A DNA stretch of 61,476 nt from Prevotella sp. UBA2725. GTDB lineage: Bacteria > Bacteroidota > Bacteroidia > Bacteroidales > Bacteroidaceae. Made by a program: the position numbers and the translations under genes. Every line of letters begins with the position of its first letter. The first letter of the stretch is position 1. Below the pieces are notes generated by a model that worked only from the letters and a program-made list of their open reading frames with translations, had not been told where the DNA came from and made no database searches. Where the stretch lies: NCBI GenBank assembly GCA_002353825.1, contig DEKJ01000027.1, forward strand, positions 1 through 61,476, given 5' to 3'. Below are positions 43,265-52,914 of the stretch, piece after piece.

Positions 43265-45166
43265 ATGAAGAAACCGACAACGCCGGAGAAACGGCAACAA
43301 TTTTTCAACTGGAACGGAGTGTTCATTGGCATTCTAATCCTGTTGCTCCTTAATACGCTCCTCGCTCCGTATATTGGCTCCTCGCAGATCAAGGACTCCG
43401 ATTACGGAACTTTTATCAGTGAGCTTAACAAAGGCAAAGTATCAAAAGTGGTAATCAAGGATGGCTATGTCTATTATGACATTCCGGCAGCAAAAGCAAA
43501 GAATTCTGCCAAATCGTCAAAGACCGTCAGTCCTTTCATGACTCCGCAAAACGAACCGCAGACCTATCGCACGCCGGAGGTCAACGACCCGCAACTTATT
43601 GACCGACTGCTAAAAGCCAAAGCGCCGACAAAAAACGGGAAAGTTGAGATTTCGAAGGAAGTACCTCAGAAGAGTTCTCCTTTGGTTGACTTCTTCGTAT
43701 GGTGGATTCTTCCTGCCCTCATCTTCTGGTGGATCTGGCGCGCCGGAACGAACAAGATGATGAAAGGTGGCCTCGGCGGTGGCGGCGGCTTCCTATCTGT
43801 TGGCAAGTCGGGTGCCAAGGTCTACGCTGAGAGTGATGTGAAGACGCGCTTCAGCGATGTCGCCGGACAAGACGAAGCGAAGGCTACGCTCATGGAACTT
43901 GTCGACTTTCTTCATAATCCGAAGAAATATACTTCTCTCGGTGCACGTTTGCCAAAGGGAGCACTGCTCGTTGGTCCTCCGGGCACGGGTAAGACCTTGA
44001 TCGCCCGTGCCGTAGCTGGTGAGGCACATGTGCCTTTCTTCTCTATCAGCGGCTCTGAATTCGTGCAGATGTTCGTCGGTATGGGAGCTGCGAAGGTTCG
44101 TGACCTCTTCCGTCAGGCCGCACAGAAAGCACCGTGTATCATCTTCATCGATGAGATAGATGCCATCGGTAAGAGCCGTGACCAGGCCATGGGCAACGAT
44201 GAGCGCGAGCAGACCTTGAACCAGTTGCTCACCGAAATGGATGGCTTCGACGCTACGAAGGGTGTCGTCATCCTCGCTGCCACGAACCGCCCGGAGAGTC
44301 TGGATAAGGCACTGCTCCGTCCGGGGCGTTTCGACCGTCGTGTCATTATGGAACTGCCGGATCTCGAAGGCCGTAAGGCTATCTTCAAAGTTCATCTGAA
44401 AGACGTGAAGCACGAGGACATCGATCTCGATGCTGTAGGCCGTGCCACTGCCGGTTCGAGCGGTGCCGACATCGCCAACATCGTCAACGAGGCCGCATTG
44501 AGAGCCGTACGCCTCGGCGAGAAAGCCGTGACGACTACGGATATTGAAGAGAGTGTAGAGACGGTTATCGCCGGAGAGCAGAAGAAAGGAGCCGTCATCT
44601 CACCGGAAGAGAAGCGTATCATCAGTTACCATGAGATTGGTCACGCTATGGTGGCTGCTATGCAGACCGGCACGGCGCCGATACAGAAGATCACCATCGT
44701 GCCGCGTACGAGTGGTGCCCTCGGCTATACCATGCAGGTCGATGCCGGTGAGAAACACCTGATGAGTAAAGACGAATTGCTGGAACGTATCGCTACCCTC
44801 ACGGGTGGCCGTGCAGCTGAGGAGGTGATGTGCCACACATGCACAACGGGTGCTTCCAACGATATCGAGAAAGCCACGCAACTCGCCCGCGCTATGATCA
44901 CGACCTACGGCATGAGTGATCATTTCGGCATGGTTCAGCTGGAGCAGCAGCGTAATCGTTATCTTGGTGGTGCCTCTGACCTCACATGCAGTCCGGAGAC
45001 TGCCAAAGCCATTGACGACGAGGTGTCGCAGATCGTCAAGGAGGCCCACGCCAAGGCTGTGAAGATCATCACCGAGAACCAAGACAAGATGAACGCCGCC
45101 GCTACCATCCTCCTCAAGAAGGAGACCATCACCGGCAAGGAGTTCATGGAAGCTATAGGGAAGTAA
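43265..45166 (+). CDS. ftsH: ATP-dependent zinc metalloprotease FtsH
   Basis: The 633-residue protein has two N-terminal membrane helices (about 19-36 and 141-158) flanking a short periplasmic part. The AAA domain follows with Walker A GPPGTGKT (237-244), Walker B CIIFIDEIDAIG and the second region of homology (about 345-360), then the zinc protease motif HEIGH (about 457-461). It degrades unneeded or damaged membrane and cytosolic proteins. The start at 43265 is chosen because the frame upstream only reads through the 22-bp hairpin repeats. Its 3' end overlaps the convergent PatB-like gene by 14 bp. Confidence 0.96.
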   Translation: MKKPTTPEKRQQFFNWNGVFIGILILLLLNTLLAPYIGSSQIKDSDYGTFISELNKGKVSKVVIKDGYVYYDIPAAKAKNSAKSSKTVSPFMTPQNEPQTYRTPEVNDPQLIDRLLKAKAPTKNGKVEISKEVPQKSSPLVDFFVWWILPALIFWWIWRAGTNKMMKGGLGGGGGFLSVGKSGAKVYAESDVKTRFSDVAGQDEAKATLMELVDFLHNPKKYTSLGARLPKGALLVGPPGTGKTLIARAVAGEAHVPFFSISGSEFVQMFVGMGAAKVRDLFRQAAQKAPCIIFIDEIDAIGKSRDQAMGNDEREQTLNQLLTEMDGFDATKGVVILAATNRPESLDKALLRPGRFDRRVIMELPDLEGRKAIFKVHLKDVKHEDIDLDAVGRATAGSSGADIANIVNEAALRAVRLGEKAVTTTDIEESVETVIAGEQKKGAVISPEEKRIISYHEIGHAMVAAMQTGTAPIQKITIVPRTSGALGYTMQVDAGEKHLMSKDELLERIATLTGGRAAEEVMCHTCTTGASNDIEKATQLARAMITTYGMSDHFGMVQLEQQRNRYLGGASDLTCSPETAKAIDDEVSQIVKEAHAKAVKIITENQDKMNAAATILLKKETITGKEFMEAIGK

Positions 45167-46358
45167 CCGCCTTGGCAAGCTTCTCCAAGCCTTCCTGTAC
45201 ATAGGCTCTCGGCGACCCGATATTCAGTCGCATGAAACCTTCGCCACCGGGGCCAAACATCTCACCATCGTTGAGAGCGAGGTGTGCCTTGTCGATGAAG
45301 AGGTCGAGGAGCTGGTCATGATTGAGATGAAGGTCACGGCAGTTGAGCCATACGAGGAAGCTGGCCTCGGGACGGATAGGACGGATCTGCGGCATATTCT
45401 CACGGCAGAAGTCCTCCACGAAACGAACATTGTCCTCTACGGCTGCTAACATTTGCCTGCGCCACTTCTCACCCTTCCGGAAAGCAGCGATCGTAGCGAT
45501 ATGTGCAAAGATGTGGGCCTCATCGAGCTCGTTGGCCTGCAACCAGCCATAGAACTTCTTTCGGATCTCGGGATTGGGGACGATGGCATGCGATGAGATG
45601 ACGCCCGCAATGTTGAACGTCTTTGTCGGTGCTTGCATCGTGATACTGATCTGCGCGGCTTTCTCTGAGACGGAAGCGAAAGGAATGTGCTTATGTCCAA
45701 AGAGAGCCATATCGCAATGGATCTCATCACTAATGACGAGCAGATGATGATCGTAGCAGAAATCAGCCAACCTCACGAGCGTTTCACGCGACCAGCAGAT
45801 GCCGCCGGGGTTGTGAGGATTACAGAGAATGAGCACACGACACTTGTCATCACAGACACGCTCCAGACTGTCGAAGTCCATCTCATAATAGTCACCGGCC
45901 TCCACATGGTCTTTCTCCAAAGCCTCGGGATGAACCTTCAAAGGATTCCACACCACCTCACGCTGGTTGGCGCGCGGCACAAGGAAGAAAGGATGATAGA
46001 CGGGCGGCATGACGATGACCTTCTCGTCTGGCTTGCAGAAGAGGTTACTGATGATTCCGATACCTTTTACGATACCCGGAATGAAACTGATCCACTCGGG
46101 CTTGATGTCCCACTGGTGATGCTCCCGTACCCAGTCAATGATAGCCGGACGATAGTCCTTCGGCTCCACGGTATATCCGAGGATAGGATGCTCGAGGCGC
46201 TTCTTCATGGCCTCGATGATGTCAGGCAACACGGCGAAGTCCATGTCTGCCACCCACATTGGCTGGAGGTCATCACGTCCCCAGCGCGGAAGCAATGCCT
46301 CATGCATGAGGTCACCGCTGCCTTTACGTTCTATGACAGTTGAGAAATCGTATTTCAT
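45153..46358 (-). CDS. PatB/MalY-like C-S lyase (fold-I aminotransferase family)
   Basis: The 401-residue PLP enzyme has the MalY/PatB N-terminus (MWVADMDF, residues 34-41), CNPHNPGG (179-186), Asp211 in VISDEIHCD and the PLP lysine Lys246 in APTKTFNIAG. Such enzymes cleave cystathionine or cysteine conjugates to a thiol, pyruvate and ammonia. It follows the cystathionine-gamma-synthase-like gene by 8 bp, so the two probably work together in sulfur-amino-acid metabolism. The 3' end overlaps convergent ftsH by 14 bp, and no terminator lies between them. Confidence 0.88.
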   Translation of the reverse strand: MKYDFSTVIERKGSGDLMHEALLPRWGRDDLQPMWVADMDFAVLPDIIEAMKKRLEHPILGYTVEPKDYRPAIIDWVREHHQWDIKPEWISFIPGIVKGIGIISNLFCKPDEKVIVMPPVYHPFFLVPRANQREVVWNPLKVHPEALEKDHVEAGDYYEMDFDSLERVCDDKCRVLILCNPHNPGGICWSRETLVRLADFCYDHHLLVISDEIHCDMALFGHKHIPFASVSEKAAQISITMQAPTKTFNIAGVISSHAIVPNPEIRKKFYGWLQANELDEAHIFAHIATIAAFRKGEKWRRQMLAAVEDNVRFVEDFCRENMPQIRPIRPEASFLVWLNCRDLHLNHDQLLDLFIDKAHLALNDGEMFGPGGEGFMRLNIGSPRAYVQEGLEKLAKAVTSL

Positions 46359-46366
46359 ATGAAGTA

Positions 46367-47545
46367 TTATTGCAATGCTTGTTTGATATCCTCAAAGATA
46401 TCATCGACATCCTCAAGACCGACACTCAGACGGATCGTGGTGTCGAGGACATCCATCTTAGCCTTCTCCTCCGGTGTGAAGTTGCCGAAGATTGTGGAAT
46501 AGGGATGGATAGCAAGCGTACGGTTATCGAAGAGGTTCGTGGCACGGTGCACGAGCTTCAGACGGTTGAGGAAGTTGAAGCAGGCATCCTGACTCTCGAG
46601 ATCAATGCATACCATGGCACCAGCCGTCTTGCCGAACTGCTTCTGTGCAAGGGCATGAAACTTATTATCCTCCAGGCCTACATAGTTGACGAACTTGATC
46701 TGCTTGAGCGTCTGCAGTTTCTTTGCCAGTTCCAGGGCGTTCGACGACTGTACGCGATAGCGGGCATCAAGCGTCTCCAGTCCCATGGTCTGAAGGAAAG
46801 CTGCCTGAGGAGTCATGTAAGCACCGAAGTTAAAAAGTAACTCACTTTTGATGGTCTGCGTAAAACCTTTCGTGTATTCAGTACCATAGTCGATGATGAG
46901 TCCACCAAGCGATGTAGCTCCGCCACTGATATATTTGGTAGAAGAAACGACTTCGATATCCACTCCGAGGTCTTTTGCCGAGAACATCGTGAAAGGAATA
47001 GTTGTTGTATCGGCCACAAGCGGGATATGATGAGCGTGCGCCACGCGGGCCAAAGCCTGGAGATCAGCTACCTCCATCTGCGGGTTTGTGATAATCTCCA
47101 CAAAGATGCAACATGTGTTGTCATCGACCGCCTGCTTCACCTTCTCGATATCCGTAAGATCGGTCGTATGCAGTCCTACCCCGAACTTCCGCAACGAACG
47201 GTTGAGAAGGTCGAAGGTGTTGCCGAACATATGCGTAGAGGAAACAACATTCTTTCCCTGTGCCGTGAGGGCGAGCATGATGTTACTGATAGCTGCCATG
47301 CCACTGTTGAGGGCCGTCACACTGAAAGCATCAGTTAGGGCTCGCACACGATCCTCAAAATTGTCTACTGTAGGGTTCTCACAACGCGAATAGTCGGGCG
47401 CATCGATACGCTCACAGAAAGCGTCTGCCATGGTCTGAGCATCACTGAACTCGTAAGCCACGGCATTATAAACCGGCATGCTCAGTGCGTCATAGGCATC
47501 GCGCCGACGATAAGGTAAGTGGATTGCTTGTGTATTCTTCTTCAT
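46367..47545 (-). CDS. Cys/Met metabolism PLP enzyme (O-acetylhomoserine sulfhydrylase / cystathionine gamma-synthase-like)
   Basis: The 392-residue protein belongs to the Cys_Met_Meta_PP family. It has YSRCENPTVDNFEDRVRAL (about 52-70), ALNSGMAAISN (about 78-88) and the PLP lysine Lys204 in SSTKYISGG. Members make cystathionine or homocysteine from activated homoserine, or cleave methionine; sequence alone does not decide. The ATG at 47545 avoids overlap with lptD; a longer start at 47572 would overlap the lptD stop. The genes lptD, this one and the PatB-like gene form one minus-strand operon. Confidence 0.88.
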   Translation of the reverse strand: MKKNTQAIHLPYRRRDAYDALSMPVYNAVAYEFSDAQTMADAFCERIDAPDYSRCENPTVDNFEDRVRALTDAFSVTALNSGMAAISNIMLALTAQGKNVVSSTHMFGNTFDLLNRSLRKFGVGLHTTDLTDIEKVKQAVDDNTCCIFVEIITNPQMEVADLQALARVAHAHHIPLVADTTTIPFTMFSAKDLGVDIEVVSSTKYISGGATSLGGLIIDYGTEYTKGFTQTIKSELLFNFGAYMTPQAAFLQTMGLETLDARYRVQSSNALELAKKLQTLKQIKFVNYVGLEDNKFHALAQKQFGKTAGAMVCIDLESQDACFNFLNRLKLVHRATNLFDNRTLAIHPYSTIFGNFTPEEKAKMDVLDTTIRLSVGLEDVDDIFEDIKQALQ

Positions 47546-47552
47546 TTTTATA

Positions 47553-50411
47553 TTAGTACCATTGAACTGCATTGCTGTAACCTGAACGCTTGTCGTACTT
47601 CAGAGCATCGGTCAGCGTAGAGGCATTACAACGGAAGGTAAAGTTGTAACTAGCATAAGGAGCCAAGACGAGTGAGCAACTCATGTTGAAGCAGTGGAGG
47701 TCACGCTGCAGAGAAGCTGTTGTCATAGAGACCTTGTGGTTCTCGAAGTCGTAGCCGGAAGAGAAACTGATGTTCCAACCATCAGAGATGCGCACGTTAC
47801 CGCTGACGTTGAGCGTCTGTGTGAACTTATAAGGATAGCGCATTGTCTTATAGTTGAACTTATTGATATCAGTGTTCTCACTCATGGTGATGCCATAGCC
47901 GAAAGTGAGCGACCAAGGCATGGAGAAAGCCATATAGCCATCCCCGTCAGTCTCCGCCTTTCCGCCCTTCTCATCTTTTGAGGCTCCGTTCTGCGCATCA
48001 ATCATCGTATCATCGACATTACTGTTGATATCGGTGTCGATGCCTTCGTCATCTTTGTTCTTCTTTTTATTCTTGTCCTTGTCGTCGTCACTCTTCTCAC
48101 CACTGAAGAACTTCTTGATCTTTTCCGGTGTAAGGGTGTAAGAGATGTTCTGCGACATACCCTGGAAGCGACCGAACTTACCCATGCCCCAGTAAGTGTG
48201 ATTACCGACATACGGCTTACCATTCTCATCGAGCGCATAAGCATAAGAGGCAAAGACACCCGTCATATTGAACGTGTAGTTCTTCCACCATTTCAGACGG
48301 AGGTTGACAGTGAGGTCACTCAGAGGCTTCTCTTTGGCTGCCATATTGTAGGACATCGACCAGCCTAACTGATCAATAAGGCTGATTTTCTTAAAGCCCG
48401 TAGAGTCCTTGTCGCTCTTGACCTTCATCTCAATGTTGTTGTCAAAGCTCCACGAGATACTTCCCGTACGACCTGTCCCCGGCACACCATAGAGCTCGTT
48501 GGCATAGGGCGAGTACTGAACCAGTGACACATTGCCATCGGCATCCGTCTTCTGATAGGTCTGATAATAACCATAGCGTGAGGCACCGAAGTCAGGCGCA
48601 TAACTGAAACTGACCGTCGGAGTGATGACGTGGCGAATAGCCTGAATCTTATCACCGAAGATCTTGTGGTTTGGCGTCCAGAATCCATAAATCTTTGTGG
48701 AAGCTGACACAGAGAGGTTCCAGTTATAGACATTGTGGAAACCATAAGTCGTATCGGACACCTCCGTCTGCGTAGCCTGATCCCACGACTTCGTGACCTT
48801 GTTGGTATACATTCGGTCAGTGAAGTTAAAGGAAGGCGTCAGGTTGATATAATTAAACAAGGTGAAGTTCGCACTGATAGGAATATTGTGCTGGAAACCA
48901 TTGCGCCAGTCCTTGATGAGGTTTGAGTGCAGGATCTTATCTTCTTTTGTGTTGATAGAGTTGGAGAACTGACCTGTATAGCTCATGGCAATTTTCTCAT
49001 ACCAACGCTCGTCGCCCACCTGATGCTTCCGGCGGAACGGATAGAAGCGGGAGATGCTGATGTTGAGATCAGGCAACGTCATCGAGAGCGTTGAGTCACG
49101 CATGTTCTGACTCAGGTTCGCAGTAGAACTGAGCGTCATGCCGATACTCGAGAACGAAGTGCTCCAGTTGATAGAAGAGGTACGTGTCGACTGCGTCAGC
49201 GACTGCGGGTTGTACATACTCGTCAGGTTGTTGCGCTCATAGCTCGATGTAGCAAAGTTGACACTGGCAGAGAGCGAACTGAAAGGATTGGCTTTGGAGT
49301 CCTGACGATGGCTCCATTGAATCTTAAAACTCGTCTGCTTCGTGTAATCAGGCATACCCTTGTCACCCGTACGTGTGTCCTGATAACTGGCGAGGAAAGT
49401 GCCGCTGTATTTGTAGCGTTTGTTATAGTTGCTCGTTGCCGTTATTCCCCAAGACCCTTTCGTATATATTTCTCCGATCAGTTTGAGGTCCATCTTATCG
49501 CTCAAAGCAAAGTAGTAACCACCATCGCGGAGATAGAATCCTCGGGAGTTCTCATCGCCATAACTCGGCATAATGAAACCGGAGCTATAGCTCTTTGTGA
49601 AGGGGAAGAAACCATAAGGAATGGCAAAAGGCAATGGTACGTCGGCAACCACAAGATATGCCGGGCCAAACGTCACATCCTTTCCCGGACGCACCTTGGC
49701 TCGGGAGAGGGAGATATAAAAGTCGGGATGTTCCTTGTCGCAAGTAGTATACCGGCCATGAGCCAGATAGACATCACCCGATTCGGTACGCTTCGATATC
49801 TTACTGGTCAAGAAGCCATCTTCTTGTTTGGTATAGGCATTCTGTACAAAACCTTTCTTCGTCTTGAAGTTGAAAGAGATCGTATCCGTGTCATAGTTGT
49901 CTGACCCCATAACAAAGACCGGACGACCTTTGATGCCGTTTTTCTGCGTACTGTCGGGAGAACCGGTAGCATGGACAAGCGAAGAATCGAGGTTCATACG
50001 AATCTTGTCACTCTTCAGATCCATATTCTCATACTTGACCTCTGCATTACCAAAGAGCTTGGCATCTTTCGTCTGAGCATCATAGACAAGTGAGTCGTCA
50101 GCCGTATAGTTGACCGGTGCATCGATTCCTTTCTTCTTGGCACGGTTGATAGAGTCGGCACGGATAGAGTCGTCGACAGCCTTGTTGTGATGATAGACGG
50201 CAAGCTGGAGAGAGTCCATAGAAAGTGTATCTATGCTTGCATCGTCTACTTTTAAATTACCTGATTTCAAGGAGTCCTTAACCGCCACACTATCAGCTAC
50301 AGCGCCTTTGCGCTTCTTCACCGGAAGAAGCGTACTACTGTTTGCCCACGCAAACATGACCGTAGTGATGAACAATATGATGAAAGACCTTGTCTTGATT
50401 GATGTCCACAT
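47553..50411 (-). CDS. lptD: LPS assembly outer-membrane protein LptD (Bacteroidota type)
   Basis: The 952-residue protein has a signal peptide (MWTSIKTRSFIILFITTVMFAWANS) and an N-terminal OstA-like beta-jellyroll (about 95-215; DAKLFGNAEVKYENMDLKSDKIRM region). A large beta-barrel of the LptD_2 type follows, with an Asp/Lys-rich insertion around residues 770-800. LptD inserts lipopolysaccharide into the outer leaflet of the outer membrane with LptE. It is the first gene of the operon and is divergent from nrfH. A candidate -7 box on the minus strand (TAAATTTG, 50473-50466) lies about 55 bp upstream. Confidence 0.9.
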   Translation of the reverse strand: MWTSIKTRSFIILFITTVMFAWANSSTLLPVKKRKGAVADSVAVKDSLKSGNLKVDDASIDTLSMDSLQLAVYHHNKAVDDSIRADSINRAKKKGIDAPVNYTADDSLVYDAQTKDAKLFGNAEVKYENMDLKSDKIRMNLDSSLVHATGSPDSTQKNGIKGRPVFVMGSDNYDTDTISFNFKTKKGFVQNAYTKQEDGFLTSKISKRTESGDVYLAHGRYTTCDKEHPDFYISLSRAKVRPGKDVTFGPAYLVVADVPLPFAIPYGFFPFTKSYSSGFIMPSYGDENSRGFYLRDGGYYFALSDKMDLKLIGEIYTKGSWGITATSNYNKRYKYSGTFLASYQDTRTGDKGMPDYTKQTSFKIQWSHRQDSKANPFSSLSASVNFATSSYERNNLTSMYNPQSLTQSTRTSSINWSTSFSSIGMTLSSTANLSQNMRDSTLSMTLPDLNISISRFYPFRRKHQVGDERWYEKIAMSYTGQFSNSINTKEDKILHSNLIKDWRNGFQHNIPISANFTLFNYINLTPSFNFTDRMYTNKVTKSWDQATQTEVSDTTYGFHNVYNWNLSVSASTKIYGFWTPNHKIFGDKIQAIRHVITPTVSFSYAPDFGASRYGYYQTYQKTDADGNVSLVQYSPYANELYGVPGTGRTGSISWSFDNNIEMKVKSDKDSTGFKKISLIDQLGWSMSYNMAAKEKPLSDLTVNLRLKWWKNYTFNMTGVFASYAYALDENGKPYVGNHTYWGMGKFGRFQGMSQNISYTLTPEKIKKFFSGEKSDDDKDKNKKKNKDDEGIDTDINSNVDDTMIDAQNGASKDEKGGKAETDGDGYMAFSMPWSLTFGYGITMSENTDINKFNYKTMRYPYKFTQTLNVSGNVRISDGWNISFSSGYDFENHKVSMTTASLQRDLHCFNMSCSLVLAPYASYNFTFRCNASTLTDALKYDKRSGYSNAVQWY

Positions 50412-50563
50412 GTATTATATGTGCAAATAGAATTTGCTAAAGATATATCTCGAAAATTATGCTTGCAAATTTACATAATATCTCGTGAATAGTAGCCTCT
50501 TTTCTCAAATTTAACGTGTCATTCTTATTAATATTCGATGAAACGAAAAGAAATTCGCGTTTC

Positions 50564-50597
50564 TTGACAAGGCATTAGCGGATATTTATTATATTTG
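50564..50597 (+). promoter_or_regulatory. Probable nrfH promoter
   Basis: TATATTTG at 50590-50597 matches the -7 box exactly. The nearest TTG (50564-50566) is 23 bp upstream, slightly too far, so an activator may be needed. The leader to the nrfH ATG is about 40 nt. Confidence 0.5.
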
Positions 50598-50642
50598 CAA
50601 ACAATTATCAAAACTTATAAAGCTCCATTAAAAACAACGCTT

Positions 50643-51275
50643 ATGGCTCGTTTATGGAACAACATAAAGACCTGGTGGTCATCCTTTATTAGCTCGTTGT
50701 CTTTCCCGATGAAGACGACGCTGGTCGCTTTGAGCGGTGTCATCGTGGGGCTTGTGGTACTGTTTATGTACCTGCTTCGTATGCATACCTATATCATTGG
50801 GGACGACCCGGCGGCATGCATCAACTGTCATATCATGTCGCCCTATTATGCCACATGGAGCCACTCTTCTCATGCACGTGACGCAACTTGTAACGACTGC
50901 CACGTGCCAAACGGCAACCTGCTGGCACACTATGGCTTCAAGGGCCTCGACGGCATGAAGCATGTGGCTTACTTTGTGACACGCAGTGAGCATCAGGCCA
51001 TACAAGCCGAAACAATGTCGGATGAGGTCATCATGGACAACTGTATCCGCTGCCACAAACAGCTTAACCAAGAGTTTGTGAAAACGGGCCGTATCGATTA
51101 TATGGAAGCTCAGCGCGGAGAAGGGCACGCTTGTTGGGACTGCCACCGCAATGTGCCACACAGCGGAAAAAACTCACTGTCCTCTACCCCGGGAGCCGAA
51201 TATGTAGAGCCGATGCCGCCATCTCCCGTACCGGCATGGCTGCAAAGAGCCTTAGGGCATGACCCGCAACGTTAG
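50643..51275 (+). CDS. nrfH: Cytochrome c nitrite reductase small subunit
   Basis: The 210-residue membrane-anchored tetraheme quinol dehydrogenase has one N-terminal transmembrane helix (about 27-46) and four CxxCH heme sites: CINCH (59-63), CNDCH (83-87), CIRCH (134-138) and CWDCH (164-168). It takes electrons from menaquinol and passes them to NrfA in the periplasm. The ATG at 50643 is used; an in-frame TTG at 50595 lies inside the promoter -7 box and is rejected. The gene for its partner, nrfA, begins 46 bp downstream. Confidence 0.96.
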   Translation: MARLWNNIKTWWSSFISSLSFPMKTTLVALSGVIVGLVVLFMYLLRMHTYIIGDDPAACINCHIMSPYYATWSHSSHARDATCNDCHVPNGNLLAHYGFKGLDGMKHVAYFVTRSEHQAIQAETMSDEVIMDNCIRCHKQLNQEFVKTGRIDYMEAQRGEGHACWDCHRNVPHSGKNSLSSTPGAEYVEPMPPSPVPAWLQRALGHDPQR

Positions 51276-51321
51276 GGCTTGGGAATAAAATACTATTGTA
51301 GGAACAAAAACACATGATATT

Positions 51322-52818
51322 ATGGCTAAGCAACTAAAGAAATGGCAAGGCTGGCTCCTTTTTGTAGGCGCCATGGTCGTTGTGTTCGTCTTGGGTCTCG
51401 TCTGCTCATCGCTCCTTGAGCGCAGGGCGGAGGTAGCCAGCGTGTTCAACAACCGCCGCACACCAATGACCGACTCTATCGTGTCTCAGAACGAGAAGTT
51501 CGCTGAGGACTTCCCACGTGAATATGAGACATGGTCAATGACCGAAGATACGAGCTTCGTCAGCAAATACAATGGTTCGAAAGAAGTAGATGTGTTGGAA
51601 GAGAATCCGGCCATCGTCATCAACTGGGCCGGCTACGCTTTCTCTCGCGAGTACAACACTCCTCGCGGCCACCGTCACTGTATCGAAGATCTCAGAAAGA
51701 TTCTGCGCACCGGTTCACCGGGTGTCGATGGTCAGGAAGATATGCAGCCCGGTACGTGCTGGACTTGTAAAGGCCCGGATGTGCCTCGATTGATGCGCGA
51801 GAAAGGTGTCGATAAGTTCTATGCCGCTAAATGGAGCGACTGGGGCGATGAGGTGATGAACACCGTCGGCTGCTCCGACTGTCACGATGCCCGCACCATG
51901 GAGCTCCGTCCTGCCCGTCCTGCTCTCTATGAGGCTTGGGCCCGTGTAGGCAAAGACGTGAAAAAAGCCTCTCATCAAGAAATGCGCTCGCTCGTCTGCG
52001 CACAGTGCCATACCGAGTATTACTTCGAGAAGGAGAACGGCAACTATCTCCACTTCCCACAGGAAAAAGGTTTGACCTGCGAGGCAGCAGAGGAATACTA
52101 CGACTCCATCGGATTCTACGACTATATCCATCCATTGTCGAAGGCTAAAATCCTCAAGGCTCAGCATCCTGGCTATGAGATGTTCCTGCAAGGCATCCAT
52201 GGTCAGCGCGGCGTGTCGTGTGCCGACTGCCACATGCCGTACATCTCAGAAGGTGGTGTAAAATACACCGACCATCATATCATGTCACCGCTCGCTCATA
52301 TCGACCGCACCTGTCAGACTTGTCACCGTCAGCCTGCTGATGTGTTGAGACAGAACGTCTATGACCGCGAGGAGAAAGTATATACCTTTGCTAAGAAGGT
52401 TGATGTCCAGCTTGCCGATGCTCACCTCATGGCACAGTTCGCCTGGAAACATGGCGCTAAGGACAACGAGATGAAGAAGGCCCTCGATGACATCCGCAAG
52501 AGCCAGTGGCGTTGGGACTACTCGATGGCTTCGCATGGTGCTGCTTTCCACGCACCTCAGGAGTGCATGCGCCTGTTGGCAGACGCTATGGAATATGCTA
52601 AGGATGCGCAGCTCGAATGCCAGAAGGTTGTAGCTATGCACGGATGGACCAAAGCGATTCCGCTGCCTGATATCTCTACAAGAGAGAAGGCTGCCAAATA
52701 TATCGGCTTAAATATGCCGCAACTTAGGAAACAGAAGAAGGACTTCCTTGACACGGTGGTTCCAAAATGGATTGAGACTGCAAGGAAGAACAAACGGTTC
52801 ATTACGCAACCTATCTAA
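51322..52818 (+). CDS. nrfA: Cytochrome c nitrite reductase, ammonia-forming
   Basis: The 498-residue pentaheme enzyme has the catalytic CWTCK heme site with lysine ligand (146-150) and four CxxCH sites at 184-188, 226-230, 300-304 and 331-335. The N-terminal hydrophobic segment (about 10-30) acts as a signal or anchor. It reduces nitrite to ammonium in the periplasm with electrons from NrfH, supporting anaerobic respiration and nitrite detoxification. A terminator-like hairpin separates it from the cytochrome maturation genes. Confidence 0.97.
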   Translation: MAKQLKKWQGWLLFVGAMVVVFVLGLVCSSLLERRAEVASVFNNRRTPMTDSIVSQNEKFAEDFPREYETWSMTEDTSFVSKYNGSKEVDVLEENPAIVINWAGYAFSREYNTPRGHRHCIEDLRKILRTGSPGVDGQEDMQPGTCWTCKGPDVPRLMREKGVDKFYAAKWSDWGDEVMNTVGCSDCHDARTMELRPARPALYEAWARVGKDVKKASHQEMRSLVCAQCHTEYYFEKENGNYLHFPQEKGLTCEAAEEYYDSIGFYDYIHPLSKAKILKAQHPGYEMFLQGIHGQRGVSCADCHMPYISEGGVKYTDHHIMSPLAHIDRTCQTCHRQPADVLRQNVYDREEKVYTFAKKVDVQLADAHLMAQFAWKHGAKDNEMKKALDDIRKSQWRWDYSMASHGAAFHAPQECMRLLADAMEYAKDAQLECQKVVAMHGWTKAIPLPDISTREKAAKYIGLNMPQLRKQKKDFLDTVVPKWIETARKNKRFITQPI

Positions 52819-52851
52819 CGTTTCCGCTTCAGGATGACGTGTTTGTTTATT

Positions 52852-52883
52852 ACTGGCTCCGGCGTCCGCCGGAACCAGTTTTT
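52852..52883 (+). terminator. Rho-independent terminator/attenuator after nrfA
   Basis: ACTGG-C-TCCGGCG pairs with CGCCGGA-A-CCAGT (52852-52879) with one internal mismatch and a tiny loop, followed by five T (52879-52883). It probably sets the ratio between nrfHA and the downstream ResB/CcsA genes. Confidence 0.8.
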
Positions 52884-52914
52884 CGTGATTCATAACACCT
52901 AACACCTTTTAGAA

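Noticed and set aside
50595..50642. Longer nrfH start
   Set aside because: The TTG at 50595 lies inside the TATATTTG -7 box, so it cannot be in the transcript.
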